NCBI RefSeq assembly: GCF_001437055.1
Contig: NZ_JQBW01000010.1
Coordinates: 321,472-385,471, forward strand
DNA from: Limosilactobacillus secaliphilus
GTDB lineage: Bacteria > Bacillota > Bacilli > Lactobacillales > Lactobacillaceae
Direction: 5' to 3'
Length of the DNA stretch: 64,000 nt
A program made the translations under genes and the position numbers. Below the pieces are notes generated by a model. That model was not told the DNA's origin and searched no databases. It saw nothing but the letters and a program-made list of their open reading frames with translations. Below are positions 35,284 to 43,470 of the stretch, in pieces. Within the stretch, counting starts at the first letter, position 1. Every line of letters begins with the position of its first letter.

Positions 35284-36243
35284 ATGGCTAAAAGAAAAAT
35301 GATTTTGGACCTGGATACCGGTGTTGATGACGCTTTAGCAATTGCCTACGCCGTTGCCGATCCAGATGTTGATTTAATCGGGATCGTTTCTTCATACGGT
35401 AACAACCGGATGAAGACCTGTGCCCAAAACAGTTTGAAGCTGTTGGAACTGCTGGGTGCTACTGACGTTCCGGTTTTTGAAGGTGAAGCTCACTCTTGCA
35501 CCACTGACCACTTTGACCCTGAACAAGTTTCGCTGGACATTCACGGTCAAAACGGGATTGGTGAAGTTCAATTACCTGACCCAAAGCGCAGTGTTGAAAA
35601 GGAATCCGGTGTGGACTTCTTCATCGACGCTGCCCACAAGTACGGCAAGGACTTGATTATTGTTCCTACTGGCCCGATGACCAACCTGGCTGCGGCTATT
35701 AAGAAAGACCCATCCATTACCAAGCTGATCGGCAACGTTACCTTCATGGGCGGTGCATTGACTGTTGAAGGCAATGTTTCCGAAGCTGCTGAAGCTAACA
35801 TTCACCAAGACCCTAAGGCTGCCGATGAAGTTCTGGAAAGCGACCTGCCATTAACGATGGTTGGCCTGGACGTTACCCTGCGGACCCTCTTGACCAAGAA
35901 GGAAACCAAGAAGTGGCGTGACTTAGGCACCAAGGCCGGCAAGGCTTACGCCGACATTACCGACTACTACATTGATGCTTACTACAACATGGACATCGAC
36001 AAGAAGGGCTGTGCTATCCACGACCCACTGTCAGTTGGTGTTGCTATCAACCCAAGCTTCGTTTCTACCATCAGCCTGTACATGAAGTGTGTCACTGACG
36101 GTCCTGAAGCTGGTCGGACGGTTGGTAACAACGCTCGTCTGCACGATCCAAACCCGAATGTTAAGGTTGCTGTTAACGTCGACAAGGACCTTTACCTGAA
36201 GGTCTTCATGGATCAACTGACTGGTCTGTTCAAGCAACACTAA
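35284..36243 (+). CDS. Ribonucleoside hydrolase
   Basis: Inosine-uridine-preferring nucleoside hydrolase family protein of 319 residues that splits nucleosides to base and ribose. The N-terminal calcium-binding signature DLDTGVDDALAIAYA (Asp residues at 8, 10, 14, 15) is diagnostic. Later IHGQNGIG and the C-terminal HDPLSVGVA motif supply further Ca ligands. GGAGG lies 6-10 bp upstream. The released ribose would be phosphorylated by RbsK at 25.3 kb. RihA/B/C specificity cannot be distinguished here. Confidence 0.9.
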   Translation: MAKRKMILDLDTGVDDALAIAYAVADPDVDLIGIVSSYGNNRMKTCAQNSLKLLELLGATDVPVFEGEAHSCTTDHFDPEQVSLDIHGQNGIGEVQLPDPKRSVEKESGVDFFIDAAHKYGKDLIIVPTGPMTNLAAAIKKDPSITKLIGNVTFMGGALTVEGNVSEAAEANIHQDPKAADEVLESDLPLTMVGLDVTLRTLLTKKETKKWRDLGTKAGKAYADITDYYIDAYYNMDIDKKGCAIHDPLSVGVAINPSFVSTISLYMKCVTDGPEAGRTVGNNARLHDPNPNVKVAVNVDKDLYLKVFMDQLTGLFKQH

Positions 36244-36265
36244 TCATTAACCAACATGATGATCA

Positions 36266-36295
36266 AGAGTCTCGCATGCGCGGGGCTCTTTTTTT
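36266..36295 (+). terminator. Terminator after nucleoside hydrolase gene
   Basis: The arms AGAGTCTCGC and CGCGGGGCTCT form a stem with one mismatch, followed by seven T. Confidence 0.8.
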
Positions 36296-36408
36296 ACACA
36301 CAACGTGGCTTGAAAACTACAAACTGTGCACGGTTATTGTGAAAAAAGGCAGCTAATTTCATTAATACCACAATCCGTGTTGTTAGACAGCCACCTTGGC
36401 CCCACTTT

Positions 36409-36551
36409 TTAACCACAAGACTTAGTAGTTTTCCACAGTTCTTCCACAAGATATGGTGGATAACTTTTAATCATCCGCGACAAAGCCCGTGACACCGGCT
36501 TTTATTTGTCCACAGTCAGTTGTGCACAATTTCTCCACAAGGTGTGGATAA
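36409..36551. other. Cluster of DnaA-box-like 9-mers
   Basis: Against the DnaA box TTATNCACA (reverse TGTGNATAA), one exact match, TGTGGATAA at 36543-36551, is accompanied by six one-mismatch sites: TTAACCACA 36409-36417, TTTTCCACA 36429-36437, GGTGGATAA 36455-36463, TTGTCCACA 36506-36514, TTGTGCACA 36520-36528 and TTCTCCACA 36531-36539. A two-mismatch site TCTTCCACA lies at 36440-36448. No dnaA, dnaN or other replication gene is near. The 539-bp spacer also holds the TPP riboswitch promoter just downstream. Confidence 0.65.
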
Positions 36552-36562
36552 TTCTCGTGAGC

Positions 36563-36591
36563 TTGCCACAATGGTCAATCGCGTGTACTAT
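36563..36591 (+). promoter_or_regulatory. Predicted riboswitch/ykoEDC promoter
   Basis: TTGCCA (36563-36568) and TACTAT (36586-36591) are spaced by 17 bp. The exact DnaA box ends 11 bp before the -35 box. Confidence 0.65.
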
Positions 36592-36608
36592 GAATGTATC
36601 AATCATCT

Positions 36609-36683
36609 TTGTCTGAGGTGCCATCTGGCTGAGATAATACCCATTGAACCTGATCTGGTTAATACCAGCGAAGGGAGATACAA
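36609..36683 (+). ncRNA. TPP riboswitch (THI element)
   Basis: The conserved core is present in order: GAGGTGCC, CTGAGA, ACCC, GAACCTGATCTGG, TAATACCAGCG and AAGGGA. These form the TPP-binding aptamer. It sits upstream of ykoE and is followed by a terminator, so thiamine pyrophosphate should turn off the transporter operon. Confidence 0.95.
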
Positions 36684-36707
36684 GTTTTAGTGGATATCAA
36701 ATGACCC

Positions 36708-36743
36708 GCACCCTTGTCAGACACTGGCTAAGGGTGCTTTTTT
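36708..36743 (+). terminator. Riboswitch-controlled terminator
   Basis: GCACCCTT pairs with AAGGGTGC and is followed by six T, 40 bp before the ykoE start. This is the expression platform of the TPP element. Confidence 0.88.
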
Positions 36744-36782
36744 GACATTGTGGTTGAAATACGCATTTAGGAGGATGCAACT

Positions 36783-37346
36783 ATGCAATCCAAACGCGGT
36801 TTTCACCTGCGAGACATTATTTTTCTAGCTCTGATCGGAATTCTGTTCGGCGTTATCTACTACGGCGGTGACTTCATCTACAACGCCCTGACTGTCGCGT
36901 TAACGCCCCTCGGTTACGGACCCATGGCCAACGACCTCACAATGGGCCTATGGTGCATGGCGGGGCCATTGGCTGGCTTCCTGCTCAAACGTCCAGGAGC
37001 AGCCTTCATCGGCGAATTTCTGGGTGCCAGTGGCGAAATGTTCCTGGGTGGCCAATGGGGTGCCGCCAACCTGATTTCCGGTTTTGTCCAAGGGATTGCC
37101 ACCGAATTAGGTTTCACCTTCACTGCTTACCGGATCTACAACAAATTTACGGTCGTCGTCGAAACGCTCACCACGACCCTCGTCACTTTCGGTTGGGACT
37201 GGTTCCGTAACGGCTATGACCACTTCAAGCCATCGACAATCATCATCCTGTTGATCGTCCGTCTGCTGTCCGTCTTCCTGTTCAGCGGCGTGCTCGTCAA
37301 ACTGATCAGCAACCTCGTCAACCGGACCCATTTAATCAAGAATTAA
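36783..37346 (+). CDS. ykoE: ECF transporter S component YkoE (thiamine precursor)
   Basis: Membrane substrate-binding subunit of 187 residues with about five to six helices. Family YkoE is the S component of the energy-coupling factor transporter for the thiamine pyrimidine precursor (HMP) or thiamine. The TPP riboswitch directly upstream supports this. The next gene starts after 1 bp and encodes the duplicated ATPase, giving the classic ykoEDC order. Confidence 0.9.
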   Translation: MQSKRGFHLRDIIFLALIGILFGVIYYGGDFIYNALTVALTPLGYGPMANDLTMGLWCMAGPLAGFLLKRPGAAFIGEFLGASGEMFLGGQWGAANLISGFVQGIATELGFTFTAYRIYNKFTVVVETLTTTLVTFGWDWFRNGYDHFKPSTIIILLIVRLLSVFLFSGVLVKLISNLVNRTHLIKN

Positions 37347-37347
37347 C

Positions 37348-38721
37348 ATGAACGCTATCGAAATCCATCAACTGACATTTGCATATCAAAAAAAGCAGCC
37401 GGTCCTTTCGATCGACCAGCTCACGATCCAACTGCATCGGTTCACGATTTTGCACGGCCCCTCAGGAAGCGGCAAGTCGACCCTGTTGAAGATCATTGCC
37501 AACTTTCTCCCGCGCCATGGGGGCCAGTTAAGCGGGCAACTGCGAATGCCCAAATCACAGCGCGTCGCAATGATGTTTCAAGACCCTGGGATGCAGTTTG
37601 CTTTGGACACGCCTCGGCACGAAATTGAATTTGCGCTGGAAAACCTGCAAGTCACCAGCACGGACATTGCCCCACGAGTCGACGCTGCTTTAACCCAGGT
37701 TGGGATCAGCGACTTGGCCGACCGCCGCTTTGCCACTTTATCGGGTGGTGAGCAGCAGCGGGCCGCCTTGGCCGTAATCATTGCAATGGATGCCGACATT
37801 TTGCTGCTGGACGAACCCTTCGCCAGTCTGGACAGCCATAACCGGCAGCTTTTGATTGCTTCGCTGGTCCAACTGCAGCAGGCCGGCAAGACCATCATCA
37901 TTGCCGACCACGACCTGAGCGGCTACCGTGGCCTTAATGCCGACATTGTGAGTTTCAAGGATAAAGTTGTTCGCTTAAGCCATGATCAAGCCCAGTTCTT
38001 GCTGGATCAGGCGCCGGCACAGTCAATTGTCACCGACCTGCTCGACACGCATGAGAGCCCAGCGGTATCACTACACCATTTCCGTTTGAAGCGGGCTGAC
38101 CAACTGTTGATCGACCAACCCGAGCTGGAATTCATGCGCAACCGTGTCACATTGATCACCGGTGAATCCGGCAGCGGCAAGTCATCACTACTGTTGTCGT
38201 TGGCGGGCCTGCTTGATTATGAAGGCTCGGTGACCCTCTTCAAATGGCCACTGAATTCGTTTAAGCCCCGCGAGTTAGGTCGTAAAGTCGGTCTGACCTT
38301 CCAGCGGGCCAGCGACCAGTTCCTGAATGTCACCGTTGCCGAGGAACTGGCGCTCAGCCGGCGTCAGGGCAAGCAAACTTACTTCAATAACGACCGGCTC
38401 AACAAGTGGTTAAAGCGGCTAGGCCTTTCTAAGATGGATGACCGGGTGGTGTACTCACTTTCCGGCGGCCAACAGAAAAAGCTGCAGGTCCTATTGATGT
38501 TGATGATGGGGCAACCTTTACTGCTAATGGATGAGCCCTTCAGTGGCTTGGATGCCCAATCAGCGGCCGACATTGCGGCCCTCATCCGCGCTTGCCAGGA
38601 GCACAGCGGCATCACTGTGATCATGGTTAGCCACCAGTTCACCAACCTGTCCTCGCTGGTCGATTACCAACTGGCCCTGGCCAACCACCAACTGACTTAT
38701 CAAGGGAGGAAGCAATCATGA
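37348..38721 (+). CDS. ykoD: ECF transporter duplicated ATPase YkoD
   Basis: Fused tandem ABC ATPase of 457 residues that powers the YkoE/YkoC transporter. The first half has Walker A GPSGSGKST, signature LSGGEQQR and Walker B LLLDEP. The second half has Walker A GESGSGKSS and signature LSGGQQKK. The two A/B-type subunits are encoded separately in most ECF systems; fusion is usual for YkoD. The end overlaps the start of ykoC by 4 bp. Confidence 0.9.
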   Translation: MNAIEIHQLTFAYQKKQPVLSIDQLTIQLHRFTILHGPSGSGKSTLLKIIANFLPRHGGQLSGQLRMPKSQRVAMMFQDPGMQFALDTPRHEIEFALENLQVTSTDIAPRVDAALTQVGISDLADRRFATLSGGEQQRAALAVIIAMDADILLLDEPFASLDSHNRQLLIASLVQLQQAGKTIIIADHDLSGYRGLNADIVSFKDKVVRLSHDQAQFLLDQAPAQSIVTDLLDTHESPAVSLHHFRLKRADQLLIDQPELEFMRNRVTLITGESGSGKSSLLLSLAGLLDYEGSVTLFKWPLNSFKPRELGRKVGLTFQRASDQFLNVTVAEELALSRRQGKQTYFNNDRLNKWLKRLGLSKMDDRVVYSLSGGQQKKLQVLLMLMMGQPLLLMDEPFSGLDAQSAADIAALIRACQEHSGITVIMVSHQFTNLSSLVDYQLALANHQLTYQGRKQS

Positions 38722-39371
38722 ATCCCAGTTGGCAATTATTCTTAGTTTTAATTATTTCCCTGGAAATATCTTTCACCCACCGTTTAATCGCCAACCTGGT
38801 CCTGATCGTCATTGCGGCCATCATCCTCATCCTGCAGCGGCTGCATTGGCGGACCTACCTGCGGCTCCTATTTCTACCGGCCATCCCGGCAGCTGCCTTG
38901 GCCGTCACGATTGGCTGCTTCAGTCCCGGCCATGACTGGTGGTTCGCGGCGGTCTTAGCCAGTCGGGTGTACGCCTACGTCTTCCTCGGTGCCACCGTCA
39001 CGGTTACTACGACCCCGCTCAAGCTGGCCCGGTCGTTGGAACAAAATGCCCACCTGAGCGCCAAGTATGCTTATGGCGTGTTGGCAGCGGTCAACCTGAC
39101 TCCCCGAACCATCAGTGCGATCAAAACCATCCGTGCCAGTGCCCGCATGCGCGGCATCGAATTGCATTTCTACTCGCCGACTTTGTACTTCAAGGCTATC
39201 CTGCAGGCCCTGCGCTGGTCGGATCAACTAGTGTTAGCAATGGAATCGCATGGCTTCGTTGAAAATCAAAGCCGGACGGTCGCCGAGCCCATCCTAGTAT
39301 CGGTTAGTGACTGGCTGATTGTGGTGGGCGCGATCATCTGCTTGCAGGTCATCCTCATCGCTTTTCCATAA
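38718..39371 (+). CDS. ykoC: ECF transporter T component YkoC
   Basis: Transmembrane coupling protein of 217 residues with about five helices. The coupling motifs near ARMRGIE, typical of ECF-T proteins, are visible in the segment IRASARMRGIELHF. It overlaps ykoD (ATGA) and is the last gene of the riboswitch-controlled operon. The GGGAGG in the 3' end of ykoD acts as ribosome binding site. Confidence 0.9.
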   Translation: MNPSWQLFLVLIISLEISFTHRLIANLVLIVIAAIILILQRLHWRTYLRLLFLPAIPAAALAVTIGCFSPGHDWWFAAVLASRVYAYVFLGATVTVTTTPLKLARSLEQNAHLSAKYAYGVLAAVNLTPRTISAIKTIRASARMRGIELHFYSPTLYFKAILQALRWSDQLVLAMESHGFVENQSRTVAEPILVSVSDWLIVVGAIICLQVILIAFP

Positions 39372-39406
39372 GGGTTCAGTTATACTGTCATTAAAGGAGT
39401 GATTTG

Positions 39407-39754
39407 ATGATTTTACCTTCATCGACTAGCGAAAAGATTTTATGTTGCTTGTCTTACCTGAGCATTCTCTTCTTGCCCGTCGTTTTCCCCTTGATTGTCT
39501 GGATCGTGGCAATGAACCATGGTGATGCAGTCACCTACCATGCCAAACGCGCTTTCTGGAGCCAGATTTTTCCTGCCCTCTACATCCTAGTAGCGTTGAT
39601 CATCTACTTTATTGCCGGAGCCACCGGAATGTCGGCCATCCGCAATGCTGGCGGCTGGCTCTTCGGTATCCTCCTGGTCTTAGCCCTGTTGATCTCATTG
39701 CTGTTATACATCTACAACCTGGCAATGGCCGTCCGTGTCCTATTAGACCGTTAA
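39407..39754 (+). CDS. DUF4870-type small membrane protein
   Basis: Integral membrane protein of 115 residues with three hydrophobic helices. The early CCLSYLSILF...PLIVWI pattern and YHAKRAFWSQ motif are typical of the DUF4870/Tic20-like family. The ATG at 39407 is chosen over TTG at 39404, with AAAGGAG 6 bp upstream. Its function is unknown. It is 35 bp after ykoC, with no terminator between, so read-through from the operon is possible. Confidence 0.75.
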   Translation: MILPSSTSEKILCCLSYLSILFLPVVFPLIVWIVAMNHGDAVTYHAKRAFWSQIFPALYILVALIIYFIAGATGMSAIRNAGGWLFGILLVLALLISLLLYIYNLAMAVRVLLDR

Positions 39755-39768
39755 TTTTAAAAATAAAT

Positions 39769-39822
39769 GACCGGTGACGAACCGCGCCGCTTTGGCTGAC
39801 GATTTGTCCCGGTCTTTTTTTT
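39769..39822. terminator. Terminator shared by DUF4870 gene and alpha/beta-hydrolase gene
   Basis: A GACCGG/CCGGTC stem with further pairs around a GC-rich loop ends in eight T. Confidence 0.75.
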
Positions 39823-39824
39823 CT

Positions 39825-40784
39825 TTATTTGACGTATTGATTCAAGAACTTTTCCAAGTGTTGACGGTAAGCACGGGGTGCATGCTGATAAGAACTGGCA
39901 TGGCTGGCACCATTGACTACCCATAACTGCCGTGGGCCCTTAGTGGCAGCGTAGTTTTCGTAGACCATTTTCGTGGGCACAAAGTTGTCAGCGGAACCGT
40001 GAATGAAAAGCATTGGCAAGTGGTTATGGTGCAAGGCGTTGACTGAACTGGCCTCGCTGGTATAAAAGCCGTTGGCCACCCGGTTAACGAGACTGAGTGA
40101 CGTTTCGGCAGGCACACGGACAATGGTCGGCAGGTGGTACATATGGTGCGCCTCGTGATCCAATTCGGCAGCAAGACTGGTGTAGCCACAATCTTCAACC
40201 AACGCCTTCACCTGGGACGGCAATTTCAAGCCGCTCGTCATCATCGTCGTGGCACCACCCATGCTGACACCGAAGATCACGACCTGGCTGTTTTGCCCAT
40301 TATGAGCGATCAGTTTGTTCGTCCACTTGCGGACATCATAACGTTCCGGCCAGCCGTAGCCGATGTATTTACCCTGACTCTGTCCCTGGGCGCGGGCATC
40401 CGGCATCAGCACGTTGTAGCCCATGGAGTGGAAGAGACTGGCGTAGGCGGCCATCGTTGACTTATTACCCATGAAACCGTGCAGGATGACCACATTCTTA
40501 TTGCTGGCGGAACTAGCGGGCAGGTAATCGGCCACCAGGCGGTAATTACCACTGGCCGACTGCATCGTCCATTCCTGCTTGTGCGCGTGCACGAACCACT
40601 TCTTCTGCTGGTATAGCGGGTCGCTGCGCTTCAAGGTCAGGTGGGTGTTCTTCACGAAGGATTTATGCGACGGCACCATGCCCACATGAAAGAAATACAA
40701 GCCCATGCCAATCCAAATGACCAGTAACAGGCCGACAATGCCGCTGACCCAACGTAACCAGCGGTGTTTACGCGTTTTCTGCAT
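39825..40784 (-). CDS. Membrane-anchored alpha/beta-hydrolase
   Basis: Hydrolase of 319 residues with one N-terminal membrane helix (about 12-32), so the catalytic domain probably lies outside the membrane. The oxyanion motif is HGFMGNKST, the nucleophile elbow is GVSMGGAT, and the Asp and His lie in IHGSADNFVP and GASHASSY. It resembles cell-surface hydrolases of the YqkD/BAAT-like group in lactic acid bacteria. The substrate is unknown. CAGGGAGTG precedes the ATG. Confidence 0.85.
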   Translation of the reverse strand: MQKTRKHRWLRWVSGIVGLLLVIWIGMGLYFFHVGMVPSHKSFVKNTHLTLKRSDPLYQQKKWFVHAHKQEWTMQSASGNYRLVADYLPASSASNKNVVILHGFMGNKSTMAAYASLFHSMGYNVLMPDARAQGQSQGKYIGYGWPERYDVRKWTNKLIAHNGQNSQVVIFGVSMGGATTMMTSGLKLPSQVKALVEDCGYTSLAAELDHEAHHMYHLPTIVRVPAETSLSLVNRVANGFYTSEASSVNALHHNHLPMLFIHGSADNFVPTKMVYENYAATKGPRQLWVVNGASHASSYQHAPRAYRQHLEKFLNQYVK

Positions 40785-40921
40785 CTACCGTCACTCCCTG
40801 TAAATTGATAATAGTTATCACTTTAACACAAATTAGGCCACACAGCGTGGAAATCCTGAGATTAGCTTCTGTCTCAGACCCGAACAATGTTAAAATAATA
40901 AAGTATGAAGGGGGTATATCT

Positions 40922-41332
40922 ATGTTTCCAGAACGTTTACGTGCCTTGCGTCGGGGGCAAAAAATCACATTAAAGCAGCTGGCCACCGAGTTGAATAAAA
41001 ATCTCGGTCCCAACGAGAAGCCGAATACCGCTTCGCAAATTGGTAATTGGGAGCGCGGCATCCGCACGCCTTCCTATATCGAAGCCCGCAAGCTGGCAGA
41101 ATTTTTCGATGTTAGTCTGGACTATTTGACCGGCAAGACAGACCGTGACGATTACGATCTCGCCAAACTCTTTTTCTCCAGCAAGAGTTTGTCATTCAAC
41201 CACACCGAGTTATCCAGCGAAGATCGCTACGAAATTTTCCAGCTGATTGATGGTTACCTGACCGGCAGAAACCACCGTAAGGACACCGACAAGTTCTACG
41301 GTCAGCAAGAACACCTGAATCTGAAGTTCTAA
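40922..41332 (+). CDS. XRE-family transcriptional regulator
   Basis: DNA-binding protein of 136 residues. The start at 40922 follows AAGGGGG. The N-terminal helix-turn-helix (ITLKQLATELNKN and QIGNWERGIRTPSY) is a Cro/CI-type domain with an insertion between helices 2 and 3. The C-terminal half is helical. The methyltransferase gene begins 5 bp after its stop, so the two are translated from one mRNA. It is divergent from the hydrolase gene at 39.8-40.8 kb. Confidence 0.85.
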   Translation: MFPERLRALRRGQKITLKQLATELNKNLGPNEKPNTASQIGNWERGIRTPSYIEARKLAEFFDVSLDYLTGKTDRDDYDLAKLFFSSKSLSFNHTELSSEDRYEIFQLIDGYLTGRNHRKDTDKFYGQQEHLNLKF

Positions 41333-41337
41333 GCACC

Positions 41338-42195
41338 ATGAAATCTTCACAACTTAAAAAACTAAAGAAGCGTTTCAAGAAGAACCACACGCAAACGCAT
41401 GCTACCCCTTATATTCAACAGTTAGAGCACTATCGCGACGAGTACGATCCTTTTCCCAGTATCAAGTACTTGATCAACAATGCTCTGGAAAATGACCGCC
41501 TGATTAAACGCGGCCTCTTACCACAACCCCTGCCCCTCATGCAGCTGCCGGATGACATCCAGGATACTATCTTCAAATGGGTCAACCAGCACTATGCGGC
41601 ACAGGATCCCAAGGGTGACGCCCTCTGGAACCGTCTGTCCGCGGGCCTACCCAAACTAGACCACCTGCTGCGCAACTTCCGGGACTACTTGGAAGATGAA
41701 TACGGAATGTGGTCCTACGTGAACACCGCCTTTGTGCATGCCTTAAGCGACTATCTGAAGGGAGCTCCCGTTCTGGAAGTCATGGCGGGCAATGGTTACC
41801 TGTCCAAAGGCCTGCATGATGTGCGGCCGCAGCAGACCATCTATACGACCGATAACAAGGATTGGGTTAAGGAAAACGAAACCGGCAAGCATCCGGTGAC
41901 CACCATTGAGAAGCTGTCCGCAATCGATGCCGTTGACAAGTATGGGCGGCAGGTCGAATACGTCTTGATGTCCTGGGCACCTGACAAGGGTGAAAGCGAC
42001 TTGGCTTTGTTGCAACACTTGCGGGATCACTTCCCCCAGCTGAAACTATTGGTGATCGGCGAAAAGAATGGCGCCACCAATTCCAAAGCCTTCTGGCAAA
42101 CAGCGAAATTGTCACAGCCGGACGATTTAAAAGCCGTCAACCAAAAGCTGCATTCCTTTGACTTGATTGACGAACAGATTTACTTAGCTAAATAG
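41338..42195 (+). CDS. SAM-dependent methyltransferase-fold protein
   Basis: Protein of 285 residues. The middle holds the SAM-binding motif VLEVMAGNGYLS (about residues 143-154), followed by a TTDN acidic strand. An N-terminal extension of about 125 residues rich in basic residues (KKLKKRFKKNH) is unusual and could bind nucleic acid. It lacks the NPPY/DPPY and PC motifs of DNA methyltransferases, so the target may be RNA, protein or a small molecule. It is translationally coupled to the XRE gene and has no obvious own ribosome binding site. Its substrate is not predictable. Confidence 0.7.
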   Translation: MKSSQLKKLKKRFKKNHTQTHATPYIQQLEHYRDEYDPFPSIKYLINNALENDRLIKRGLLPQPLPLMQLPDDIQDTIFKWVNQHYAAQDPKGDALWNRLSAGLPKLDHLLRNFRDYLEDEYGMWSYVNTAFVHALSDYLKGAPVLEVMAGNGYLSKGLHDVRPQQTIYTTDNKDWVKENETGKHPVTTIEKLSAIDAVDKYGRQVEYVLMSWAPDKGESDLALLQHLRDHFPQLKLLVIGEKNGATNSKAFWQTAKLSQPDDLKAVNQKLHSFDLIDEQIYLAK

Positions 42196-42206
42196 CTTAA
42201 GAACAA

Positions 42207-42407
42207 CAAAAGAGCCGTTACCAAATTGATGGTAACGGCTCTTTCTGTGTATTGATACTATCTCAGGCCTAAAAGGATGTCCACTTCCTGATAGACCAGG
42301 CACCCTGCAATCCGGCAGGTTAACGTGCCCCACTCGAAAAATCATATCCGCTCGCGCGGGGTAGCCAATCTATGGGTCGGCTACCTGACCTCTCGACTCA
42401 TCGCAAC
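42207..42407 (-). ncRNA. Candidate structured RNA, ~200 nt
   Basis: A minus-strand promoter TTGCAC (42440-42435), 17 bp and extended -10 TGT-TAGGGT (ending 42412) precede a gene-free stretch that ends at the terminator at 42208-42244. In order, it can form GGTAGCC/GGCTACC (42385-42360), CCGC-GCGA-GCGG with a GNRA tetraloop near 42350-42361, a bulged helix GGCAC/GTGCC with inner CCTGC/GCAGG (42329-42299), and CTATCAGG with CCTGAGATAG (42294-42258). The GNRA loop exists only on this strand. Size and position suggest a 6S-like or other regulatory RNA. Family not recognised. Confidence 0.55.
42208..42244. terminator. Bidirectional terminator after methyltransferase gene
   Basis: AAAGAGCCGTTACC pairs with its exact complement around an 8-nt loop. 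It can stop the rightward methyltransferase mRNA and the leftward RNA candidate. Confidence 0.88.
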
Positions 42408-42450
42408 TTTTACCCTAACATCAGTCGGTCAAAAGTGCAAGCCAGGCCCG

Positions 42451-42912
42451 TTATTTCTTTTCTGCGGCGCGGTTTTCACTCAACTGTGCCAACTGATCAG
42501 CCACCCAGGCCTGAAACTGTTTGACTGTTGCTGAACTACCCGCTTGGCTAGCATCAGGGGCTAATTCATCGATACGCAGGTTTGACTTGTTCAACTGGTC
42601 GCCTTCAGCCACCATGTAGAGCTTCACCACGTATTCTTCGTCCTTGTTCAACAGCTTACCGTTCAGCCGTTGGGCATCCGCCATGGGCACGTTGATCAAG
42701 TTATTTTCCAGGCGAACACTTAATGGATCACCGTTGGGTACTTTAACTTGCCATTCGTAGTTAGCGAGGTAGCCACTGTCACAAGCATCCTGCATGAATT
42801 GCAGACCTGCTTTGACAGTTGATGCTTGTTGCACCTTGGCCGCCGTCGTAGTCACTTGTTCATGCCGTGCGTTAGGCAACTGTTCTAAATAATCAGCAAC
42901 CGTTAATTTCAT
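42451..42912 (-). CDS. Hypothetical protein, 153 residues
   Basis: No family recognised. It is a soluble, mixed alpha/beta protein with an N-terminal helix (MKLTVADYLEQLPNA), a central WQVKVPNG segment and a charged C-terminus (ENRAAEKK). The overlap ATGA with the membrane-protein gene before it implies an operon. Upstream of usp in the reverse orientation, the pair could be linked to stress response, but this is speculation. The candidate structured RNA starts 44 bp past its stop. Confidence 0.65.
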   Translation of the reverse strand: MKLTVADYLEQLPNARHEQVTTTAAKVQQASTVKAGLQFMQDACDSGYLANYEWQVKVPNGDPLSVRLENNLINVPMADAQRLNGKLLNKDEEYVVKLYMVAEGDQLNKSNLRIDELAPDASQAGSSATVKQFQAWVADQLAQLSENRAAEKK

Positions 42913-43355
42913 TTCTTAGAGTCCTTCTTTGCCTTTGATTTTTTAACTGTTTGATGCGTCTGTTCATACACTGCCCGATTATGGAGTGTCCGCTGCCGCA
43001 TACCAAGACCGATCCCATAAACGGCAACCAAGACACCGGCGAGTGCGCCCATCTGCATGAGAATGCCGCCCAACGAGGTCCGGTGATGGATCTGCAGAAC
43101 GCCACCCAAATCGATGATCAAGTAGTAAAGCATGATCAGGATCGTGGCGTAGTTAGAGAAACGGGCATCCCAAGCCGCTAAGAGGATGACAATCACCGCT
43201 AAGAAGATGATCAAAGCTACCCGTCCCCAAACAGCGGTCGAACCGAGTGAATAGCCATATTGATTGAACATGTAGAATTCAACCCCGATCGCAAGCAACA
43301 TTGATACGATGGTAATCGCAATGATTTTTGTTACGTTTTTTTGTCGTGATTCCAT
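42909..43355 (-). CDS. Hypothetical four-helix membrane protein
   Basis: Membrane protein of 148 residues with four predicted helices (about residues 8-28, 42-62, 68-88 and 95-118) and a Lys-rich cytoplasmic tail (KKSKAKKDSKK). No family recognised. It is the first gene of a two-gene unit with the 153-residue protein, and divergent from the universal stress protein gene 115 bp away, so the two share a control region. Confidence 0.7.
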   Translation of the reverse strand: MESRQKNVTKIIAITIVSMLLAIGVEFYMFNQYGYSLGSTAVWGRVALIIFLAVIVILLAAWDARFSNYATILIMLYYLIIDLGGVLQIHHRTSLGGILMQMGALAGVLVAVYGIGLGMRQRTLHNRAVYEQTHQTVKKSKAKKDSKK

Positions 43356-43470
43356 AAAATTTCTCCTTTAGATATCCCTTTTATTTTACTAGGAAGTGAA
43401 TAAAAGCTCAATTCACGATATTCATGGTAAAATATATGTTATCTAGTAATCATTGAAAGGAGGGTCCACT

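Noticed and set aside
36409-36551. Chromosomal origin oriC
   Set aside because: No dnaA, dnaN, gyrase or rpmH genes and no clear AT-rich unwinding element are seen, so a secondary DnaA-box cluster is more likely.
36609-36743. T-box or other aminoacyl-tRNA leader before ykoE
   Set aside because: The conserved CTGAGA and CCTGATCTGG-type core belongs to the TPP element; no T-box sequence is present.
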